A stretch of 64,000 nt of DNA from Pseudoalteromonas rubra (GCF_005887095.1 NZ_PNCI01000007.1:114639-178638), one strand, 5' to 3'. Numbered from the stretch's first letter, positions 26,028 through 35,992 are shown. Made by a program: numbers and translations. The notes: generated by a model from the sequence alone, not told the origin.

Positions 26028-26501
26028 ATGATTGAACAAGGACACGCCTTGCCCCAAGCCACTTTGAGTGAACTGACAGCTGATGGCATGGTCACACACC
26101 AGAGTGACACCCTGTTTGCTGACAAAAAAGTCGTTGTGTTTGCCGTGCCAGGCGCTTTTACTCCGACCTGCTCTGCAGCTCACTTGCCAGGTTATGTCAC
26201 CCTGGCTGACAAAATCAAAGCCAAAGGAGTCGATGCCATTGTCTGTGTTTCAGTGAACGACGCCTTTGTGATGAAAGCCTGGGGTGAAGCGCACAATGCA
26301 AGCGAAATTATGATGCTAGGCGACGGTGATGCCAGCTTTACCAAAGCACTTGGTCTGGAGATGGATACAGAAGGCTTTGGTGGGATCCGCTCTCAACGGT
26401 ACGCTATGGTTGTTGAAAACGGGGTTGTCACCACTTTATTGGTCGAAGCACCGAAGACATTTGAAGTCAGTAAAGCAGAAGTGATCCTGGAAAAACTGTA
26501 A
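26028..26501 (+). CDS. Peroxiredoxin, Prx5/hybrid type
   Basis: A 157-residue thiol peroxidase. The peroxidatic cysteine is Cys48 in 'PGAFTPTCSAAHLPG', the Prx5 signature; 'SVNDAFVMKAWG' and 'RSQRYAMVVENG' are further conserved blocks. It reduces hydrogen peroxide and organic peroxides using thioredoxin or glutathione. There is no C-terminal glutaredoxin domain, so a separate reductant is used. Start ATG has GAGGAAAAATC upstream. Single gene with a short hairpin (GGGAGC/GCTCCC) at 26516-26532 after the stop. Confidence 0.93.
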   Translation: MIEQGHALPQATLSELTADGMVTHQSDTLFADKKVVVFAVPGAFTPTCSAAHLPGYVTLADKIKAKGVDAIVCVSVNDAFVMKAWGEAHNASEIMMLGDGDASFTKALGLEMDTEGFGGIRSQRYAMVVENGVVTTLLVEAPKTFEVSKAEVILEKL

Positions 26502-26619
26502 GTTTCGTTAACTCAGGGAGCGCTCAGCTCCCTTCCATGCGGCGCCAGACGTTTTTACGTCATATTGGTATGTCATAAAAGAAATTGACAGACAAGTGTG
26601 CATTGATTGGAGAAATACC

Positions 26620-27204
26620 GTGACAATAAAAATACAACATGGATGGGATAGAAAGTATAGTCACTCGATTGCTCGCCTTTATGACCAGGCATTCGGAAAC
26701 AAGTTTGCCAATGCAATCCCCTGCCAAGCAAAGCGACTCGAAGTCTTGGAAAGCTGTTTCTTACCAGAATATTCATTCGTTGCACTGAAAAACGATGAAC
26801 CGGTAGGGATTGCAGGTTTTAGTGAAGTCAGTGGCTCGTTAACAGCAGGCCTAGATACAAGCGGACTGTTCGAGCATTTAGGGATATTGGGCGGCATACG
26901 TGCCTGTTTGTTGTTTAGCCTCTATGAACGTCAGCCTGGAAAGAATGAAATGGTGATGGACGGTATAGCCGTGCAAGAATCCTGTCGGGGACAGGGCGTA
27001 GGCTCCAGGTTATTGGATAGCATAGTTTCTCATGCTCAGGCACGCGGTTACACCTCAGTGCGGCTGGATGTGATTGACAGTAATGCCAGAGCAAAAAAAC
27101 TCTACACGCGCAAAGGCTTTGTTGTCACAAAAACAGAGCACTTTCCTTATTTGCAATGGCTGCTCGGCTTTTCAGGTTCAACAACCATGCTGTTGAACCT
27201 ATAA
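26620..27204 (+). CDS. GNAT family N-acetyltransferase
   Basis: A 194-residue protein starting with GTG 26620 (GGAGAAATACC upstream); the earlier in-frame ATG at 26596 has no ribosome site. 'MDGIAVQESCRGQGVGSRLLDSIVSHA' holds the acetyl-CoA loop RGQGVG, and 'DVIDSNARAKKLYTRKGFVVT' is the usual motif B. Substrate unknown. A perfect GGTTCAACA/TGTTGAACC hairpin overlaps the end of the gene (27174-27198). Confidence 0.85.
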   Translation: MTIKIQHGWDRKYSHSIARLYDQAFGNKFANAIPCQAKRLEVLESCFLPEYSFVALKNDEPVGIAGFSEVSGSLTAGLDTSGLFEHLGILGGIRACLLFSLYERQPGKNEMVMDGIAVQESCRGQGVGSRLLDSIVSHAQARGYTSVRLDVIDSNARAKKLYTRKGFVVTKTEHFPYLQWLLGFSGSTTMLLNL

Positions 27205-27269
27205 CCTGATGAGTGTCAGTCAAACACCTCAAATAAAGGTCGGATCAGAATTATTTTTGGCTGATGCCC

Positions 27270-27557
27270 TTACAAGCCAACAATCTCTTTAAGCGCCGCA
27301 ACATGGCCAAGATAAGCTGTTTCACCTAGCTCGGTTAAGGACAGCCAGGTGCGCGGGCGAGATAAGCTGGCTCGTTTTGCCACTGAGATGTAGTTAGCCT
27401 GCTCGAGTGCCTTGACGTGTTTAGATAGCACTGAATCACTGACTTCAAGCTGCGCTTTAACCACAGAAAACTCAAGCTCTGAAACGGGGTGAAGTAACGC
27501 ACAGATCTGTAGCCGATTATGAGCATGAATAAGCGAATCAAAGCAGGCTTTACTCAT
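27270..27557 (-). CDS. Winged-helix transcriptional regulator (MarR/ArsR-like)
   Basis: A 95-residue protein made almost wholly of one winged helix-turn-helix: 'HNRLQICALLHP' helix, 'VSDSVLSKHVKALEQANYI' recognition helix (about residues 38-56) and wing 'VAKRASLSRPRTWLSLTELG'. It resembles the small single-domain HTH regulators usually partnered with a membrane protein. Its start overlaps the upstream membrane-protein stop by eight bases, so the two are co-translated; the membrane protein may sense the signal or the regulator may control this operon. Confidence 0.82.
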   Translation of the reverse strand: MSKACFDSLIHAHNRLQICALLHPVSELEFSVVKAQLEVSDSVLSKHVKALEQANYISVAKRASLSRPRTWLSLTELGETAYLGHVAALKEIVGL

Positions 27558-28029
27558 TGCCAGAATCCTTTGTCAGCCATTCTCCCGCCGGCAGCTTGTA
27601 AAAAGCAAAGCTGCTAAACAGGAAAATCATCGCACCTGCGACATAAGCGGACTGCCAGATCCCCTGTTTGGTCAGATAGATTGCGAGCAATACAATAAAG
27701 GCACTCGAGAACGCCAGAGTAACAGTAGTTAACGTTTTTTTCGATGCACCTTTCAGGGGTTTTGCTTTTACACCTGACACCCTCAGATAATGAGACCAGC
27801 CCAGTGCCAATGCAATAACACTCAGTGCTGCGCCTATCGCTATCAAAGTCCAGAAACTACTTTGACTTGCCTGAGCGCTTGCCGTTGTAGCCAGTGCGGC
27901 CAGCAGGCTAATAAGTACGTTTAACCAAACGGGCGGCCTTAAAAGAAGATTGGCCTGACGTTTGGCGCCATTCGCCGCAATAAGAGACGCACGTGCTGCC
28001 TCTGCCCCAATATTTGAATCTTTGTTCAT
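27550..28029 (-). CDS. Multi-spanning membrane protein paired with HTH regulator
   Basis: A 159-residue protein with four membrane helices (about residues 38-54, 62-82, 100-120, 128-146). Start ATG 28029 (MNKDSN) is preferred since AAAGGG lies six bases upstream; ATG 28035 and 28050 are possible. N-terminus is polar, with AARASLIAANGAKRQANLLLRPP. No family signature. Encoded with the HTH regulator, eight-base overlap, as a two-gene operon. Confidence 0.75.
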   Translation of the reverse strand: MNKDSNIGAEAARASLIAANGAKRQANLLLRPPVWLNVLISLLAALATTASAQASQSSFWTLIAIGAALSVIALALGWSHYLRVSGVKAKPLKGASKKTLTTVTLAFSSAFIVLLAIYLTKQGIWQSAYVAGAMIFLFSSFAFYKLPAGEWLTKDSGNE

Positions 28030-28385
28030 AGTCATCCCTTTACTTTCCATTACGGAAACTAAAGATTAGCAGTGACTTTCCAAAGTGGCAAGTAAAAAAT
28101 ATATATAGTAAAGGAACCCCAAAACAAAGCGCTGTATAATTACACCGCAACCAACTGGCACAAAAAGTCCTATAGAACAGCGTGTTATCCGTTCACGATG
28201 CCTCGGCAAAAAGCGTGCTACATAAAATTTGTCTATTACTATTTAATGACTGAGCTCCGGGAACTTGTTCAGAGCTCATCACTGGGGATGTGATAACAGG
28301 TTAGGTTGGGTGGCCTTTGTATGCTCAGAGCAGGACTCCTTCTGAGTTAACATCAGCAATCGCCCCGATGGCACCGGTCAGCCAA
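28030..28385. other. Intergenic region between membrane protein and PAS gene
   Basis: About 355 bases on the minus-strand side of the two-gene operon. No long frame on either strand. An AT-rich stretch near 28105-28115 may hold the promoter of the membrane-protein operon. No hairpin with U-tract seen for the PAS gene. Confidence 0.4.
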
Positions 28386-29513
28386 TTAGCTTTCACCGAT
28401 AAGAGATAACAACTGCTCACCGGCCATAATCGCATTGCTTTCGCCACCAAAAACATTGTCAGTTTCTTTTTCGACAAACACATCGTTAAGCCAGCTGTTA
28501 ATGTCTTTATTAAACATCAGCAAAAACTCAATAGGAAAGGTGGAGTCCGCAGCCTGAGACTCAATACGATCCGCTACCTCATCAATCATCAATGCCCCGT
28601 CGTTGAACTCAATACAAAAGTACAAGGTATTGGCCAGTTCTTTATAGAGTCTTGCGACATTCTTAAATCGCGCTTCAGAATAACCGTTCAGTTCTATTAA
28701 ACCTGTTTCGGATTCCAGCTCGTTCAGAGCCCCAACAATGGATTCAACATCTTCCTCTTCGATTGGGCTGTCTGCCCAGAACGCCTCAGCAGACATAGCT
28801 TGTTTGTTCAGGCGCTGATCAGCACCATTACCTGAATCTTCATCTAGATCAAAAAACAGTTCATCGAAGCTGTTTTCATCTGGCTCCTGATACGGAAACG
28901 CTTCCTGAAAAAGCTCAACATTGTCTTTGAGATGCAATCGGCCATTGAGTAGCTTCGCACTTCTTTTCAATGCATTCAGAACAGAATCGGCCCCTTTACC
29001 AAAACGGCTGCCCTGGCGAGCCGATTCCTGATAAAACTGCTTAAACACGTTGGTCGATTCTCTGATCTGCCGCACCAGACGGCGCATGTTAGTGAGATCT
29101 TTTTGCAGGGAAATGTAATGTGTCACCTCCCCCGCTTCATTTGTTATCGCTGAGATATTCCACTCAACCGGATACATAGAGCCGTCTTTTCTGTAATTGA
29201 CCGAAGAACCATAAAAATAGCCGTTTTTTTCCAGTGTAGGACTTAACCTGGCTAATACTCTGCGGTTGCTCTTGGGCCCCTGTAATATGGCAGTTGACTG
29301 GCCGACCAATTCTGCAAGTTCATAGCCGGTATGACGACAAAATACCCTGTTTGCATACACAATACGGTAACCCTCATCACGATTCGCGTCAGTGACGACT
29401 ATGGCGTGCTGCGAGCGCATTAACACTTGTTTGAGTAACTCAATTGGAGAGGAGTTTTCCAATAACTGGCCGAAAAATAAGGTTTCTTCCATGGAAGGAT
29501 CATTGGTATTCAT
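28386..29513 (-). CDS. PAS domain protein without recognised output domain
   Basis: A 375-residue soluble protein. Residues about 30-145 are a PAS domain: 'AIVVTDANRDEGYRIVYANRVFCRHTGYELAELVGQS', then 'VNYRKDGSMYPVEWNISAI' and 'GEVTHYISLQKDLT'. The central block 'GQSTAILQGPKSN' matches the flavin-binding loop of LOV domains (GxNCRFLQG) but the reactive Cys is replaced, so a normal LOV photocycle is unlikely. A coiled-coil-like helix (RRLVRQIRESTNVF) links to an acidic C-terminal region of about 200 residues with no known catalytic motif. It may act through protein-protein contacts. Confidence 0.8.
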   Translation of the reverse strand: MNTNDPSMEETLFFGQLLENSSPIELLKQVLMRSQHAIVVTDANRDEGYRIVYANRVFCRHTGYELAELVGQSTAILQGPKSNRRVLARLSPTLEKNGYFYGSSVNYRKDGSMYPVEWNISAITNEAGEVTHYISLQKDLTNMRRLVRQIRESTNVFKQFYQESARQGSRFGKGADSVLNALKRSAKLLNGRLHLKDNVELFQEAFPYQEPDENSFDELFFDLDEDSGNGADQRLNKQAMSAEAFWADSPIEEEDVESIVGALNELESETGLIELNGYSEARFKNVARLYKELANTLYFCIEFNDGALMIDEVADRIESQAADSTFPIEFLLMFNKDINSWLNDVFVEKETDNVFGGESNAIMAGEQLLSLIGES

Positions 29514-29705
29514 TGGCAGCTCAACTCATATTCGACAATAACAGTACCTAGCTCGCCTGATGGCAGTAAGTGGTGAACGCATGTCTGATTGCGTGAGTTT
29601 AACTATAGTGCAAATTACCGAATACCATGAATTTTTTGCTCTGAAACACTGACAGCTTGAGTGGGATAGCCCCAGCACTGGCCTACCGTGCTATCCCTTT
29701 GCTTA

Positions 29706-30980
29706 TCAGTTACTGCGTTTTGCAAAACTAAATGACTGTTCAGCCTTAAGCTTGCCACTTTGGTCATGTGGTGTCGTGTAAAAAGACACATTCAGTTTGT
29801 CCTGATTGTTATCCAGCTCAATATGGGCAAAACCCCAGATGAAACTTTTTGACCATATCAGATCGTATTCTGCATAGCGCTTCTCCTGCTGCTGTGCAAA
29901 CGGTGTATGTGTTCCGCGCATTTTTGCTGCCGCTCCGCTGATAATCAAGGGGAGCTTTGGTTTAGCGTTGCCTGGCATCACACGACTACAATCGTCTGTG
30001 AGCAGCTCCAGATCATGTTCATGCCCTGCAATATAAGCATCAGCATACTGGCAGAGTTCTGGTAAAATGAGCCTTCTCAGTACATGGCCCTCGTCATATT
30101 TGGAACCACCGATTGACCACAAAATATGGTGCCCGTACACCAGTTTCCACTTAGCCTTAGAGTGCTTTAATCCATCTGCCAACCAGGCAAGCTGCCGATG
30201 ATCTTCGCCGTTGACTGGGACCTCATGACGTTCGATCTCTTCAACCTCTGCCTGGCCGGATGCAAGCGCGCTGGCTAAGCTCTGCTCACTGCCATCGAGG
30301 CGTAACGGTACCTCGTAATAGTGCTGACCTGAGAGCAGCATATTGGTATCCAGTACAAACAGCTCTACATCGTTGCCAGGTTCACCTATGGTGTAGCTGT
30401 AATAGCCCTTGGGCGACATATAAAAATTTGGTTGTTTTGCCATCCATTCTGTCTGAAGCTTCACGCCTTTTCGTGACGTTTTCCAGTCATGGTTGCCCAA
30501 TGCGGAGTAGACAACCAGATCCGGTTGCTGCTCAAACAACGGACGCAGCGGTTTTAGGATCAGGTCGTTCATGCGCTGTTGATCATCCTTGCCATCGTTG
30601 GCACCGGCACCGTCCGGATATATGTTGTCGCCCAACTGGATAGCAAAGTCACATTTTTTCTGTTCGCATAAACTAGCCATCGCTTTGCCAGTTGCAAGTG
30701 CACCAGTTTGCTCCGTGGCGATGTCTGTGCCCGGATAAACGTAAACCGGCGCGTGATTAAACTCCTCAACTGGTCGATGCTCCGCTATCCAGTCTGCCCG
30801 CTCTGCAGCAATGAATTGTGCTTTGTTCTTTGGCTTGTGGATGTGTTTTAGCTTGGGGTAGTTCGGGTGATAGCCGCCGTCACCAAATGCCAGGAAGGAC
30901 ACCGAATTATTTGACTGGGCTGCAAAAGAGGCCAGAGCAGACACACTCAGGCAGGAAACGACAAATCGCTTTAAAGTCAT
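29706..30980 (-). CDS. Secreted calcineurin-type metallophosphoesterase
   Basis: A 424-residue protein with a signal peptide (CLSVSALASFAA). All family metal motifs are present in order: GDGG (residues 33-36), 'QLGDNIYP' , 'LGNHDW', 'YGHHILWS' and 'AGHEHDLEL'. This is close to the purple-acid-phosphatase-like group with a two-metal centre, acting on phosphate esters outside the cytoplasm. It starts 47 bases after the TonB receptor gene stops, on the same strand, so the receptor probably imports its product or substrate. Confidence 0.9.
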   Translation of the reverse strand: MTLKRFVVSCLSVSALASFAAQSNNSVSFLAFGDGGYHPNYPKLKHIHKPKNKAQFIAAERADWIAEHRPVEEFNHAPVYVYPGTDIATEQTGALATGKAMASLCEQKKCDFAIQLGDNIYPDGAGANDGKDDQQRMNDLILKPLRPLFEQQPDLVVYSALGNHDWKTSRKGVKLQTEWMAKQPNFYMSPKGYYSYTIGEPGNDVELFVLDTNMLLSGQHYYEVPLRLDGSEQSLASALASGQAEVEEIERHEVPVNGEDHRQLAWLADGLKHSKAKWKLVYGHHILWSIGGSKYDEGHVLRRLILPELCQYADAYIAGHEHDLELLTDDCSRVMPGNAKPKLPLIISGAAAKMRGTHTPFAQQQEKRYAEYDLIWSKSFIWGFAHIELDNNQDKLNVSFYTTPHDQSGKLKAEQSFSFAKRSN

Positions 30981-31027
30981 AAATAGAACACAGTGCCGGG
31001 TTTCCCCGGCACGCTCCGCTAAACGGG

Positions 31028-33817
31028 TTAGAAAGAAGTGTATGTAAAGCCCAGCTCGAAAGAGCGGCCATATTGTTCATACTGGAAGTTGTACTTTTGC
31101 TCGCCGTGATAAATGTATAGCGGCTCATCGGTCAGATTAATGGCATTAAAGTACACCTGCATTTGCTCAGTGAAAAAGTATTTAACGCTTAAGTCCAGCT
31201 GCATATGGTCGTCCTGATATACACGGGCATCGTTTTCTGTGCTCAGGTAAGCTTTACTTTTGTAGTTGCCGCTCAGACGCGCACTCACGGAGTCATCTTC
31301 ATATCCCACCATCAGGTTCGCCACGGTGTCTGACTGGCGGGTCAGCTTGTCATCGGCATCAATTAAGGTGGTATTGGCAGAAAGCATCAACCCATTTTTA
31401 AAGTTTTTGCTGTAAGCCAGCTCAATACCTGTCAGGTCTGCCTCGCCACCATTAACGTACTGCATGACTTTCTTATAACCTGACCATTGGGCCTGATCCT
31501 GTACTTCCTGTTCAGTAATGAAGTTATCGATTTGCTTGTAGAACAAACCCGCTGACATAACCCCAATGCTGCCTGTGTAGTATTCAACAGATAAATCTAA
31601 GTTGTGAGACTCGTAAGGGTCCAGATCGGGGTTGCCTACCTCACCCTCTCGCTCAGTCACGACCTGTCCGTCGTCTTCATCCGTTTCGCTTTCCAGTAGT
31701 TGATAAGCCGCGGCTTCCTCAAACCCTGGACGGGCAATCGTTTGTGTATAAGCAAACCGTGAAATCACATCGTCAGCCAGCTCGTAACGCAGAGTCAGAT
31801 TTGGCATCAGGTGATCATACGACTTATCTACTTCCCAGGAACTGATATTGACCTGTTCGCTGTCGGTTAGTTTGTCTTTTTCGAGTGAAACCCGATAGCC
31901 ACGGGTAGTGTAGTCGGTGTCTTCATATCGCACACCGGTGATCAAATTAAGTTTACCAAAATCTATGTTAATCATGGCGTATAGCGCACTGACCGTTTCT
32001 TCAGAGCGATAGCTGCGTCCTTTAGACTCTATGCTGGTTTCCTGGTCATTGCGCTCGAAGGCAATTTTGTTATTTGCAAAATAGCTTTGCAGGCCCTGCT
32101 CAGACAGACCCGGACCAAAGTCACCCAGGTCATACTCAGGTGCGACGGACTTGAATTGCTCTGCCGTCACATCATCAAATCCGCCGTCATAGACGACCGC
32201 ATTGACTGAGTTGAGCTTTTCACGGTCGCGATATTTAACACCAAATTTAAGCTCTGCATTATGACCTGAAATCACTAAGTCTTTTGTCAGGTCCAGCTTA
32301 AAACTGGTCGCTTCGTCTTCACTCAGGTTATTTTCATGAACGATTTCATCCAGTTCGAAGCCATTTAACTGATGAGCGCCTTCACTGCGAGACAAAGTAG
32401 GCGTATCACCGAGGCTGGCATACCCTAACGTCAAATCCTCAGCCGCAAATGCCATATCTAAACGGTCAGGCTCCTGCTCATCTGACTTTGAGTACACCAG
32501 GCTGTACTCTATAAACCAATCGCTGACCAAATGCTCGCCACCGGCCACCACAGACAAGATGCTTTGCTCTTCATACCTGTCTTTGCTGTCCCGATCCATT
32601 TCGGCACCACTGAAGTAGGCCATAGTATCGCCAGATTGTTCGCTCAGATACTCGCCTTTGTCGAACTTGTATTCGTTACGCAGACGGAATTCGTTATCCG
32701 AGAATTCACTGTACATGGTTCTCAGGTAATACTTATTGAACAGACCCTGGTGCAGATCCAGATTCAGTGCAGCCCCCAGACGTTCACGCGTGATGGTATA
32801 CAGACGCTGCTCAATTTCTTCGGCGCCAAATAATGTCACTTCTTCACCAGTATTGGCGTCGTCCATTTCCAGCGCCATCCAGCCGCCATCTGTTTCCATG
32901 TTGTGAGAGCCAAACTTACGCTCAAACCAGGAAACAGCCGTTGCAACCCCTAATTGAGTCTGGTTGTTTAATTCATAGATATCGCTATAACTGGCTGACA
33001 ATTTGGGGCTGCTCTTTTCAACTTGCTCATTATATGCCCCCTGAACGTTAAAGCTGTAGCTTTCCCCTTCGCGGTCAAACGCACTTAAGCTTTTCACTTC
33101 AATACTGCCACCAATCGCATTCGCATCCATATCAGGCGTGACTGTCTTGCTCACTTCCAGACTCTGAATAATTTCACTCGGAAGCACATCCATGGCCACA
33201 CTGCGAACACCACCTTCCGGTGAGGGTACAGCAGCCCCATTAATGGTGACGTTGTTCAGGTTAGGATCAATGCCTCGGATCCCAACAAAACGCCCTTCCC
33301 CCTGATCTCGCTCAATGAATAAACCCGGTAAGCGTTGCAGCGCTTCGGCAGCATTCTGATCAGGTAACTGACCAATACTATCTGCACTGACAATAGATTT
33401 AATGCCATCGGCATTTTTCTGTCTGTTCAGGGCTCCGGCCTGTCCTGCACGCTGCCCTTTGACAATAATATTATCCATTTCGCCCTGATAGGCACTCAGC
33501 ACAACTCGTGTCTGAGTAACCTCTTGGTCTTTAATCACGACTTGCTGAGTGACAGATTGTGCGCCAATATAGCGAACTTCCAGCGTGTAAGTTCCGGCAG
33601 GCAGGTTGATGAATCTAAACTCACCATTTCGCTCAGAGCTGACTTCACGGCCCAATTCCTTGATGATGACCTTTGCCCCCTCAAAACGCGCCTTATTTTG
33701 CGCATCAGTCAATTCGCCCTGTAATGTATTCGCTGAGGCAGACGTACTCAGCAGGCCCAGTGCAATGGCAACGCCAGCACAGATTTTCGATATACCAGTC
33801 GGTAGAGTGTTCTTCAT
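31028..33817 (-). CDS. TonB-dependent receptor with carboxypeptidase-regulatory-like N-terminus
   Basis: A 929-residue outer-membrane receptor. Signal peptide (residues 1-29) followed by a carboxypeptidase-regulatory-like beta-sandwich (about 30-110, 'GEFRFINLPAGTYTLEVRYIG'), a TonB-box region ('DNIIVKGQR', near 114), a plug domain ('ALQRLPGLFIERDQGEG', 'RGIDPNLNNVTINGAAVP') and a 22-strand barrel ending 'ELGFTYTSF' with a terminal Phe. Such CarboxypepD_reg receptors import oligomeric or phosphorylated nutrients. Substrate unknown; the co-directional phosphoesterase 47 bases downstream points to a phosphorylated compound (inference). Confidence 0.93.
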   Translation of the reverse strand: MKNTLPTGISKICAGVAIALGLLSTSASANTLQGELTDAQNKARFEGAKVIIKELGREVSSERNGEFRFINLPAGTYTLEVRYIGAQSVTQQVVIKDQEVTQTRVVLSAYQGEMDNIIVKGQRAGQAGALNRQKNADGIKSIVSADSIGQLPDQNAAEALQRLPGLFIERDQGEGRFVGIRGIDPNLNNVTINGAAVPSPEGGVRSVAMDVLPSEIIQSLEVSKTVTPDMDANAIGGSIEVKSLSAFDREGESYSFNVQGAYNEQVEKSSPKLSASYSDIYELNNQTQLGVATAVSWFERKFGSHNMETDGGWMALEMDDANTGEEVTLFGAEEIEQRLYTITRERLGAALNLDLHQGLFNKYYLRTMYSEFSDNEFRLRNEYKFDKGEYLSEQSGDTMAYFSGAEMDRDSKDRYEEQSILSVVAGGEHLVSDWFIEYSLVYSKSDEQEPDRLDMAFAAEDLTLGYASLGDTPTLSRSEGAHQLNGFELDEIVHENNLSEDEATSFKLDLTKDLVISGHNAELKFGVKYRDREKLNSVNAVVYDGGFDDVTAEQFKSVAPEYDLGDFGPGLSEQGLQSYFANNKIAFERNDQETSIESKGRSYRSEETVSALYAMINIDFGKLNLITGVRYEDTDYTTRGYRVSLEKDKLTDSEQVNISSWEVDKSYDHLMPNLTLRYELADDVISRFAYTQTIARPGFEEAAAYQLLESETDEDDGQVVTEREGEVGNPDLDPYESHNLDLSVEYYTGSIGVMSAGLFYKQIDNFITEQEVQDQAQWSGYKKVMQYVNGGEADLTGIELAYSKNFKNGLMLSANTTLIDADDKLTRQSDTVANLMVGYEDDSVSARLSGNYKSKAYLSTENDARVYQDDHMQLDLSVKYFFTEQMQVYFNAINLTDEPLYIYHGEQKYNFQYEQYGRSFELGFTYTSF

Positions 33818-34269
33818 GTTTTTTCTCGCACAGAAAAGGGGTTTTAATAAATTTCGGGACGACCTTAACGGTGCTCAATGAACGAATTATTGCAGCCTGA
33901 TAGAGAACACGACTCATATGCCACCAAATTGAATGTTTTTACACCACAATGAGCTAAAATGACCCCTGTCAGTGCGGTAACACTGTGGTTTTTTTGAAAT
34001 AAATGCGCATATGTCGCATGCTTGCTGACTTGTATGAGCTATTTTGACCCGGTGCCAAAATAAACAAGCAGATATGTTTGTTCAACACAGATGTTTTCTT
34101 ACAGGAAGCTGGCCTGCTCCTACTGACATTTTGCATTGACTGGGTTTAGGTAGGTGCATATCACGCCTGGACGGCAAAAAACACGCAGTGTGACTTGGTG
34201 TAACTCCGTAATAAACGAAAAAAGCCGCGGCACCTGCGTACTCACGGCTTTAACAACCAGAATTTGTCG
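33818..34269. other. Intergenic region upstream of the TonB receptor gene
   Basis: About 450 bases with no long frame. It probably contains the receptor promoter on the minus strand. I looked for paired Pho-box heptamers and found none in register. The last part, 34221-34251, is the etfA terminator. Several short palindromes (for example GCATATGTCGC near 34012) do not form a recognised site. Confidence 0.4.
34221..34251 (-). terminator. Terminator of etfBA
   Basis: AAAGCCG / CGGCTTT stem followed in the minus direction by a run of T (CTTTTTTCGTTT), 19 bases past the etfA stop. Confidence 0.65.
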
Positions 34270-35196
34270 TTACAGGGCTTGTTCGAACTGAGGTAAAACC
34301 TCGAACAAATCAGCCACCAGGCCATAGTCAGCCACCTGGAAGATCGGCGCTTCCGGATCTTTGTTGATGGCGACAATGACTTTTGAATCCTTCATACCGG
34401 CCAGGTGCTGAATGGCACCGCTAATGCCCACCGCGATATACAGGTCCGGTGCGACAATTTTACCTGTCTGCCCGACTTGCATGTCGTTTGGTACAAAGCC
34501 TGCGTCTACCGCAGCACGTGATGCGCCAATGGCAGCACCCAGTTTGTCGGCAATTCCTTCAAGTAAAGAGAAATTCTCACCATTTTGCATGCCACGACCA
34601 CCGGAAATAACCACAGGTGCCGCTGTCAGCTCAGGACGCTCTGATTCAGTTTGTTCAACACCTACAAAGCTGCTGCTGGTGTTTTCAACCGACGTAGTAA
34701 GTGATTCAACAGCAACAGGGGCTTGCTCACCGGCCGCGTCAAACGCACTGGCACGCACGGTGATAACTTTTTGTGCTTCTAATGATTTAACCGTAGCAAT
34801 GGCGTTGCCAGCATAGATGGGACGCATAAAGGTGTCTGCATCTACCACGTCTACAATTTCAGAAATTTGCGACTTATCCAGCAATGCCGCAACGCGAGGC
34901 ATGATATTTTTACCTGTAGTCGATGCCGCAGCCAGAATATGGCTGTAACCTTCAGCAAGTGTGATAACCAAATCCGCTGTGCTTTCAGCCAACTGATGAT
35001 CAAGTGCGCCGTCGTCCGCCACCTTAACCGCCGTTACGCCTGCGATTTGTGCCGCAGCCTCAGCCACAGCTCCAACGTTATGACCCGCGACCAGAACATG
35101 GATCTCTGCGCCAAGCTTGCTCGCCGCATGAACCACTTTTGCCGTTTCTGGCTTTAATACACCATTTTCGTGTTCAGCAATGACTAGTACGCTCAT
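34270..35196 (-). CDS. etfA: Electron transfer flavoprotein subunit alpha
   Basis: A 308-residue protein; the C-terminal FAD-binding domain is clear ('[36 protein letters not shown]', then '[27 protein letters not shown]'). It forms a heterodimer with EtfB that takes electrons from acyl-CoA and other dehydrogenases and passes them to ETF-ubiquinone oxidoreductase (36111-37760). It overlaps the etfB stop by four bases (ATGA). Usual length. Confidence 0.97.
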   Translation of the reverse strand: MSVLVIAEHENGVLKPETAKVVHAASKLGAEIHVLVAGHNVGAVAEAAAQIAGVTAVKVADDGALDHQLAESTADLVITLAEGYSHILAAASTTGKNIMPRVAALLDKSQISEIVDVVDADTFMRPIYAGNAIATVKSLEAQKVITVRASAFDAAGEQAPVAVESLTTSVENTSSSFVGVEQTESERPELTAAPVVISGGRGMQNGENFSLLEGIADKLGAAIGASRAAVDAGFVPNDMQVGQTGKIVAPDLYIAVGISGAIQHLAGMKDSKVIVAINKDPEAPIFQVADYGLVADLFEVLPQFEQAL

Positions 35197-35945
35197 GAGA
35201 TCACCTTAGCTTCAGTTTTTAGTTTATTGACCAGTTCTTCTACACTCTCTACCATAATACCCGCTTCACGTTTAGCTGGCTCCTCAACACGGATCAACTC
35301 AACGCGTGGCGCAAGATCAACACCAAGCGAGTCACCGGCGATTACATCAAGTGGTTTGCGTTTGGCTTTCATGATATTAGGAAGAGATGCATAACGCGGC
35401 TCGTTCAGACGCAGATCTGTGGTTACAACCGCAGGCAGGTTAAGTGCTACCGTTTGCAGACCGCCATCTACTTCACGCGTAACAACCGCTTTACCGTCAG
35501 CGATTTCGACTTTAGACGCAAAGGTGCCCTGCGGACGTTTAGTCAATGCAGCTAACATCTGACCAGTTTGATTGTTGTCAGAATCGATGGATTGCTTACC
35601 CAGAATAACCAGTTCAGGGCTTTCCTGCTCAACCAGTTTTGCTAGCAATTTAGCAACGTGCAGCGACTCCAGCTTGGCATCTGTTTCAATATGAATGGCT
35701 TTGTCAGCACCCAGAGCAAGTGCCGTACGCAGTTGTTCCTGGCACGCTTTATCGCCGATTGATACTGCGATTACTTCGCTGGCTGTACCGGCTTCTTTAA
35801 GGCGGATTGCTTCTTCTACCGCTATCTCACAGAACGGGTTCATTGCCATTTTTACATTGGTCAGATCAACATCACTGTTGTCGGCCTTGACTCTTGCCTT
35901 GACATTGTAGTCAATCACGCGTTTGATTGGCACAAGTACTTTCAT
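35193..35945 (-). CDS. etfB: Electron transfer flavoprotein subunit beta
   Basis: A 250-residue protein, usual length, with '[18 protein letters not shown]' at the N-terminus and the conserved '[34 protein letters not shown]' adenine/AMP-binding region (about residues 95-130). It is first of the etfBA pair, divergent from etfD. The 165-base gap holds two palindromic sites, one 32 bases before the etfB start. Confidence 0.97.
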   Translation of the reverse strand: MKVLVPIKRVIDYNVKARVKADNSDVDLTNVKMAMNPFCEIAVEEAIRLKEAGTASEVIAVSIGDKACQEQLRTALALGADKAIHIETDAKLESLHVAKLLAKLVEQESPELVILGKQSIDSDNNQTGQMLAALTKRPQGTFASKVEIADGKAVVTREVDGGLQTVALNLPAVVTTDLRLNEPRYASLPNIMKAKRKPLDVIAGDSLGVDLAPRVELIRVEEPAKREAGIMVESVEELVNKLKTEAKVIS

Positions 35946-35976
35946 GGTTACTCCATCATCTGGTTATTCTATAGGG

Positions 35977-35992
35977 CTGACGTACACGTCAA
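35977..35992. promoter_or_regulatory. LiuR-like palindrome before etfB
   Basis: CTGACGT-AC-ACGTCAA: arms TGACGT/ACGTCA around two bases, one mismatch from the form TTGACGT-NN-ACGTCAA. It lies 32 bases upstream of etfB. Same pattern at 36026-36041 and, with T for G at the third position, at 62699-62714. Confidence 0.6.

Noticed and set aside
28310..28386. A reading frame just past the PAS stop on the minus strand (peptide like LTGAIGAIADVNSEGVLL) suggesting a frameshifted C-terminus
   Set aside because: It is only about 20 codons, has no homology I recognise, and the PAS protein already ends in a plausible way; not enough to call a frameshift.
29663..29697. GGGATAGC/GCTATCCC as terminator of the phosphoesterase gene
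   Set aside because: Stem is imperfect in context and has no U-tract in the minus direction; left out of the feature list.
34118..34140. Possible Pho box upstream of the TonB receptor
   Set aside because: The two GTCA units are 13 bases apart instead of 11 and lie about 300 bases from the start.
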